Assembly (NCBI GenBank): GCA_900543295.1
Contig: UQQY01000066.1
Span: forward strand, 1-10,649
Length of the DNA: 10,649 nt
Direction of reading: 5' to 3'
DNA from: an uncultured Oscillospiraceae bacterium
Lineage (GTDB): Bacteria > Bacillota > Clostridia > Oscillospirales > Ruminococcaceae
Shown here: positions 6,652-10,649 of the stretch, in pieces
Layout: every line of letters begins with the position of its first letter
Numbering within the stretch: position 1 is the stretch's first letter
Notes under the pieces: model-generated
The model's database searches: none
What the model was told of the DNA's origin: nothing
Seen by the model: only the letters and a program-made list of their open reading frames with translations
Made by a program: the position numbers and the translations under genes

Positions 6652-7990
6652 ACGTGCGGTTCGGAACAGCGGTTTTTTTGAACCGGATACCCATGTGGTA
6701 GTCGGCTTTTCGGGCGGGGCTGATTCGACTGCGCTTCTGTACTGCCTGTCGGTTCAATGTCAGCTTCCCGTTACAGCCTGCCATGTAAATCACATGCTGC
6801 GCGGGGATGAGAGCGATCGTGATGAAGCGGCGGCGCGCAGTTTTTGTCAGATGTACGGCATTCCGCTTGAGGTTAGGCGGATTGATGTTGAAAGAATAGC
6901 AAAAGAAGAAAACGCCGGCGTGGAGGAAACGGGACGAAAGGTGCGGTATGCTTTTTTTGAAGAGATACGGCGTCTGCATGGCGCGGCACTGATCGCAACG
7001 GCGCATACGATGTCGGATCAGGCGGAGACTGTGCTGTTCCGCCTCACGCGGGGAAGCGGGATGAAGGGGCTTTGCGGCATTCCAGCCAAACGAGGGTATG
7101 TGGTGCGTCCGCTGCTTTCCGTCTCGCGGGCGGAGGTTGAGGCGTACTGCGCGGAATATGACCTGCCCTTTATTACAGATTCCTCAAATGCCGACTGCCG
7201 CTATGCGAGAAATCAGATTCGGAATGTTGTACTGCCTGCGCTTACAGAGATCGAACCGCAGGCCGAACGGGCTATCGCGCGTGCGTCGTCTATTCTGTCG
7301 GAGGAGGAGATCTACCTCCGTGAATGTACGGAGCAGGCCGTTCGGGAGTTCCGGAGAGTGGACGGCTATGATGCCAAAAAGCTCCGGACACTGCCCTTGG
7401 CAATCAGGCGGCGCGCCGCGGTATTCATTCTCGAGACGGAAGCGGGCGGCGCAGATTATGCCGCCTGTGAAGCGCTTTTGCATTTGCTCACGCTGCCGTC
7501 CGGTTCTATAACGGTACAGGGCGGCGCCGTGCTCTCCGTTCGCAGGGACAGGCTGTATCGAGAGGCTGCAAAAGAAATTCCGCCCTTTTGCACGCCGCTT
7601 CTTCTGCGCGGTGAAACGCAGGTCTGCGGAAAAATTCTGCGCGCGGAGATCGTTTCTCGGGATGTGTACGCGGCTTACCAAAAAATTTATAAAAATTTAT
7701 TATATCTTGCACTGGACTATGATACAATAAGGGGCAAGCTGATCTTGCGGCAAAAGCAGAATGGCGATCGATTCGCCCCTGCTCACCGCGGCGGCACACG
7801 CACCCTGAAAAAGCTGTTTGCCGAGGCGGGACTTTCTGCGGCTCAGAAGACCGCAGTGCCGGTGCTTTGGGATGAAGAGCGGATCGTCGGCGTATGGGGC
7901 TTTGGAACAGACCGGAAAAATGCGGTTGCGCCGGAGACGAAACGTATTCTTTTCATTTATGAAGACAGAATGGGAGAGGACAGAAAATGA
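6638..7990 (+). CDS. tilS: tRNA(Ile)-lysidine synthetase
   Basis: TilS joins lysine to C34 of the CAU-anticodon tRNA-Ile using ATP, so that it reads AUA codons as isoleucine. It is an essential cytoplasmic enzyme. The protein has 450 residues. The PP-loop SGGADS is at 25-30, followed by CHVNHMLRGDESDRDE, the TAHTMSDQAETVLFRL and RGSGMKGLCGI segments, and ITDSSNAD with a following YARNQIRN. The C-terminal domain keeps GDRF and TLKKLFAEAGL, as expected of a full-length Gram-positive TilS. The ATG at 6638 lies 14 nt inside dnaB, with GGAG at 6624-6627 ten nt upstream. The gene ends in an ATGA overlap with hpt. A very AT-rich patch at 7680-7705 includes a 10-bp tandem repeat but does not break the frame. 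Confidence 0.95.
   Translation: MNRIERAVRNSGFFEPDTHVVVGFSGGADSTALLYCLSVQCQLPVTACHVNHMLRGDESDRDEAAARSFCQMYGIPLEVRRIDVERIAKEENAGVEETGRKVRYAFFEEIRRLHGAALIATAHTMSDQAETVLFRLTRGSGMKGLCGIPAKRGYVVRPLLSVSRAEVEAYCAEYDLPFITDSSNADCRYARNQIRNVVLPALTEIEPQAERAIARASSILSEEEIYLRECTEQAVREFRRVDGYDAKKLRTLPLAIRRRAAVFILETEAGGADYAACEALLHLLTLPSGSITVQGGAVLSVRRDRLYREAAKEIPPFCTPLLLRGETQVCGKILRAEIVSRDVYAAYQKIYKNLLYLALDYDTIRGKLILRQKQNGDRFAPAHRGGTRTLKKLFAEAGLSAAQKTAVPVLWDEERIVGVWGFGTDRKNAVAPETKRILFIYEDRMGEDRK
7681..7700 (+). repeat. Perfect tandem repeat of a 10-bp unit inside tilS
   Basis: AAAAATTTAT occurs twice in direct succession within the C-terminal third of tilS, followed by TATAT. The unit length is not a multiple of three, so gain or loss of one copy would shift the reading frame before the conserved GDRF/TLKKLF region. 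It codes for part of KIYKNLLY, and its AT content stands out against the surrounding coding sequence. Confidence 0.9.
7720..7728 (+). promoter_or_regulatory. Possible internal promoter for hpt-ftsH (extended -10)
   Basis: TGATACAAT is an extended -10 element (TG, one base, TACAAT at 7723-7728) just downstream of the AT-rich tilS patch, which could act like an UP element. No good -35 sits 17 bp upstream (TTATAT at 7700-7705); TTGCAC at 7707-7712 is too close, at 10 bp. The start would be about 250 nt before hpt. The match could be chance in AT-rich coding DNA. Confidence 0.25.
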
Positions 7991-8526
7991 AAGAGGACAT
8001 TTTAAAGGTATTGCTTTCGGAGGATGACATTGCTGCGAGAGTGGCGGAAATCGGCGCGCAGATCAGCCGTGACTATGCGGGCAAACGTCTTGTCATGGTA
8101 AGTGTGCTCAAGGGCTCCGTCGTGTTTATGGCGGATTTGATGCGCGCCGTTACCGTACCGGCTGAAATCGATTTTATGTGCGTTTCAAGCTATGGCAGCG
8201 GCGTGAAGACAAGCGGAGTCGTCAAAATCATCAAGGATCTTGACAACGATCTCGCGGGAATGGATCTTTTGCTGGTTGAGGATATTCTGGATTCGGGTAT
8301 GACGCTTGAATATATCAAAAAGCTGCTGCTCGGCCGCAACCCGAACTCCATAAAGATTTGTACGCTGCTCGATAAGCCGGAGCGGCGGAAAGCGGATGTT
8401 GCTGCGGATTATAAGGGCTTTGAGGTTCCGGATGAATTTGTAGTCGGCTATGGCCTTGACTATGCAGAGAAATATCGCAATCTTCCTTATATCGGTGTGC
8501 TCAAGCCGTCGGTATACGGTGAATAA
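7987..8526 (+). CDS. hpt: Hypoxanthine(-guanine) phosphoribosyltransferase
   Basis: This cytoplasmic purine-salvage enzyme converts hypoxanthine (and often guanine) plus PRPP into IMP (or GMP). At 179 residues it has the normal length. The PRPP-binding motif LLVEDILDSGMTL is at about 96-108, VSVLKGSVVFMADL at 38-51, the flexible-loop SSYGSG near 67-72, and the base-binding FVVGYGLDYAEKYRNLPYIG near the end. Its ATG overlaps the tilS stop (ATGA) with AGAGGA at 7975-7980 upstream, so the two are probably translationally coupled. Known Firmicute relatives are inhibited by (p)ppGpp; the sequence alone does not show this. tilS-hpt-ftsH is a conserved order in Bacillus and Clostridia. Confidence 0.95.
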   Translation: MKEDILKVLLSEDDIAARVAEIGAQISRDYAGKRLVMVSVLKGSVVFMADLMRAVTVPAEIDFMCVSSYGSGVKTSGVVKIIKDLDNDLAGMDLLLVEDILDSGMTLEYIKKLLLGRNPNSIKICTLLDKPERRKADVAADYKGFEVPDEFVVGYGLDYAEKYRNLPYIGVLKPSVYGE

Positions 8527-8542
8527 ATAAGAGAAACAATCC

Positions 8543-8548
8543 AAGGAG
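8543..8548 (+). promoter_or_regulatory. Ribosome binding site deciding the ftsH start
   Basis: AAGGAG at 8543-8548 touches the TTG at 8549, which leaves no room for initiation there. The next in-frame TTG, at 8558, is 9 nt away, the normal spacing. The ftsH protein therefore most likely starts MQGKKRTALVYIG at 8558. Confidence 0.75.
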
Positions 8549-8557
8549 TTGATCTGT

Positions 8558-10516
8558 TTGCAGGGTAAAAAGAGGACGGCGCTCGTCTATATCGGGGTGC
8601 TTGCGGTTTTGATTTTCGGCGTGTATATGATGTCGTCGATGATTCGTCAGACCGGGGATACCTATTCCTATTCGGACGTCGTCTACATGTTCCGCGACGG
8701 ACTTGTCAAGTCGTATAAGCTCGATCTCGGCAGCGGCGAGATCGAGATGGAAATCGATATGACAAACGACAAGGCCGCTCAGGTAAAGGCCACAGTGGAA
8801 AGAGACGGAAAGAAATACGTCGTAACGCAGGTGGCCTATCTCGCGAAGTTTTTGGATGACATTGATCCCTATATCGAGCAGTATAACGTCGATCACGCAG
8901 GCAGCGAGATGGAATATAATTATATTCCGGCGAAGGATAATTCGTGGGTGATTCCGGCGATTTCCATCGCGCTGACGATTGGCATGGTTGTGCTTCTGTT
9001 TTTCATGATGGCGAAGCAGGGCGGCGGCGGAAAGCTCAACACCTTCAGCAAGGCGAACGCCAAAACACTGCAATCGGGGAAGAAGACGACATTCGCAGAG
9101 GTTGCGGGCGCGGACGAAGAAAAAGAAGAGCTTTATGAAATTGTCGAGTTTTTAAAAAGGCCGGAGCGGTTCAACAGTCTGGGGGCGCGCATCCCGAAGG
9201 GCGTGCTGCTCGTCGGCCCTCCCGGCACCGGCAAAACGCTGCTTGCGCGCGCGGTTGCGGGCGAGGCCGGCGTTCCGTTTTATTCTATCTCCGGTTCGGA
9301 CTTTGTTGAAATGTTTGTCGGCGTCGGCGCATCCCGTGTGCGCGACCTGTTTGCAACGGCAAAGAAAAATGCGCCGGCGATCATCTTTATCGATGAGATC
9401 GATGCGGTCGGCCGTCAGCGCGGCGCAGGGCTTGGCGGCGGTCATGACGAGCGGGAGCAGACCTTGAACCAGTTGCTTGTTGAAATGGACGGCTTCGGTG
9501 AAAACGAGGGCGTTATCATCATTGCGGCGACTAACCGCCGCGACGTTCTCGATCCGGCGCTGCTGCGTCCCGGACGCTTCGACCGTCAGGTTGTCGTCGG
9601 TTATCCGGATGTAAAAGGGCGCGAGGCGATTCTTAAGGTTCATGCGCGGAATAAGCCGCTTGGCTTTGATGTGGATTTAAATAAAATTGCACGTACAACG
9701 GCGGGCTTTACCGGCGCGGATCTTGAAAATCTCCTGAACGAGGCGGCGCTGCTTGCGGCGAAAAATAAGCGCAAGGCCATCATTGAAGAAGATATTGAGG
9801 CAGCCACCATCAAGGTCGTGGCTGGTCCGGAAAAGCGTTCGCATAAAATCGGCGATCATGACAAAAAGATCACCGCATATCACGAGGCGGGCCACGCGGT
9901 TGTCACCTATTATTGCGAGACGCAGGATAAAGTGCACGAGGTTTCGATTATTCCGCGCGGCATGGCGGCCGGCTATACGATGCATCTTCCGTCGGAGGAT
10001 CGGATGCATCTCTCCCGCCGCCATATGAAAGAGGATTTGATCGTTCTGCTGGGCGGCCGCGCGGCGGAAACCGTTGCGCTCGACGACATCTGTACCGGCG
10101 CGTCCAATGATATTGAGCGGGCCACCCAAACCGCGCGTGAAATGGTGACGCGGTACGGCTTCAGCGAAAAGCTTGGCCCGATTGTCTACGGCCAGTCTGA
10201 AAATGAGGTCTTTTTGGGACGCGATCTTGGACAGCAGCGCGATTACTCCGAGGAAATTGCGCGTGAGATCGACAGCGAAGTGCACGCCCTGATTGAAAGC
10301 GCGTTTGAACGTGCAAAAGCGCTTCTTGTCGAGCATCGGGATCAGCTCGACTGTGTTGCGGAATATTTGATTGAAAATGAAAAAATCAACGGCGAGACCT
10401 TTGAAAAGCTGATGAAGGGCGAGATAGCCCCTGCTGAGGCAGAGGACTCCGCAGCAGAAGAGAAGGCCGCGGATCAGGTCGATGTCGATGATCTGATCGA
10501 TCAGATCGGCGAGTGA
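8558..10516 (+). CDS. ftsH: ATP-dependent zinc metalloprotease FtsH
   Basis: FtsH is a hexameric membrane protease that extracts and degrades misassembled membrane proteins and some cytosolic regulators. From TTG 8558 it has 652 residues. Membrane segments lie at about 8-25 and 130-152, flanking an extracytoplasmic domain of about 100 residues. The AAA+ module has FAEVAGADEEKEEL, Walker A GPPGTGKT (220-227), the pore-loop segment FVEMFVGVGASRVR, Walker B IIFIDEID (Asp279, Glu280), and the second region of homology ATNRRDVLDPALLRPGRFD. The protease domain has HEAGH (442-446) and the likely third zinc ligand Asp518 in TGASNDIERAT. The C-terminal tail is very acidic (AEDSAAEEKAADQVDVDDL). It is 31 nt after hpt with no promoter visible in the gap, and a terminator follows. 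Confidence 0.97.
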   Translation: MQGKKRTALVYIGVLAVLIFGVYMMSSMIRQTGDTYSYSDVVYMFRDGLVKSYKLDLGSGEIEMEIDMTNDKAAQVKATVERDGKKYVVTQVAYLAKFLDDIDPYIEQYNVDHAGSEMEYNYIPAKDNSWVIPAISIALTIGMVVLLFFMMAKQGGGGKLNTFSKANAKTLQSGKKTTFAEVAGADEEKEELYEIVEFLKRPERFNSLGARIPKGVLLVGPPGTGKTLLARAVAGEAGVPFYSISGSDFVEMFVGVGASRVRDLFATAKKNAPAIIFIDEIDAVGRQRGAGLGGGHDEREQTLNQLLVEMDGFGENEGVIIIAATNRRDVLDPALLRPGRFDRQVVVGYPDVKGREAILKVHARNKPLGFDVDLNKIARTTAGFTGADLENLLNEAALLAAKNKRKAIIEEDIEAATIKVVAGPEKRSHKIGDHDKKITAYHEAGHAVVTYYCETQDKVHEVSIIPRGMAAGYTMHLPSEDRMHLSRRHMKEDLIVLLGGRAAETVALDDICTGASNDIERATQTAREMVTRYGFSEKLGPIVYGQSENEVFLGRDLGQQRDYSEEIAREIDSEVHALIESAFERAKALLVEHRDQLDCVAEYLIENEKINGETFEKLMKGEIAPAEAEDSAAEEKAADQVDVDDLIDQIGE

Positions 10517-10570
10517 GCCGCATTTTATTTGAGTAAAACGAATGGAAATAAATCACCCCAATCACATTAG

Positions 10571-10611
10571 AGAAACGGCCGGCGGAAAGTTTTCGCCGGT
10601 TGTTTCTTTTT
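10571..10611 (+). terminator. Intrinsic terminator after ftsH
   Basis: AGAAACGGCCGGCG (10571-10584) pairs with CGCCGGTTGTTTCT (10594-10607), giving 14 bp with two G-U pairs. A run of T follows to 10611. The loop GAAAGTTTT may zip further. The structure stands 54 nt after the ftsH stop and closes the seven-gene block. The last 38 nt of the window show nothing I can name. Confidence 0.9.
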
Positions 10612-10649
10612 CATATTGCTGGAAAACGCTCTTTTACGGCGTAGGATCA

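Noticed and set aside
8501..9073. A 190-codon minus-strand open frame across the hpt-ftsH junction
   Set aside because: It spans the end of hpt and the N-terminal half of the FtsH membrane region in antisense; the composition reflects complementary codons and no family is recognisable.
9677..10336. A 219-codon open frame on the minus strand opposite ftsH
   Set aside because: It is antisense to the FtsH protease domain with its HEAGH motif; no recognisable domain and no start signals.

Overview
The window is a compact block of housekeeping genes from a Gram-positive bacterium, most likely of the class Clostridia; the oscillospiraceal/ruminococcal side is a guess. The signs are base composition near half GC, strong AGGAGG-type ribosome sites, a consensus sigma-A promoter, and gene content and order. 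gdpP-rplI-dnaB and tilS-hpt-ftsH are two clusters known from Bacillus and relatives, and an RNase J with a long basic N-terminal extension heads the block. I see no mobile element, CRISPR array, tRNA or rRNA.

Layout. Positions 1-302 hold the first 100 codons of a minus-strand nadB (L-aspartate oxidase), cut by the window edge. Positions 303-725 are a divergent control region. It contains an extended -10 promoter for nadB, a stem at the predicted 5' end of the nadB mRNA, a near-consensus promoter for the plus-strand genes, and a leader of about 225 nt ending in an attenuator-like hairpin. Seven plus-strand genes follow without an obvious break: rnj (RNase J), gdpP (c-di-AMP phosphodiesterase), rplI (ribosomal protein L9), dnaB (replicative helicase), tilS (tRNA-Ile lysidine synthetase), hpt (hypoxanthine phosphoribosyltransferase) and ftsH (membrane AAA+ zinc protease). 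Gaps and overlaps are 26 nt, 2 nt, 96 nt, a 14-nt overlap, a 4-nt ATGA overlap and 31 nt. The 96-nt rplI-dnaB gap carries an 18-bp imperfect hairpin. A clear intrinsic terminator at 10571-10611 closes the block.

How they fit together. The set covers RNA decay (RNase J), second-messenger turnover (GdpP), translation (L9, TilS), replication (DnaB), purine salvage (Hpt) and membrane protein quality control (FtsH). GdpP and Hpt-type enzymes are both known (p)ppGpp targets in Firmicutes, so the operon may join growth-rate functions; this is inference. The coding content is ordinary. The most interesting material is regulatory: the divergent nadB/rnj region, the rplI-dnaB hairpin, a 10-bp tandem repeat inside tilS, and the joining of two clusters that are far apart in Bacillus subtilis. 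I did not find a convincing undescribed system.
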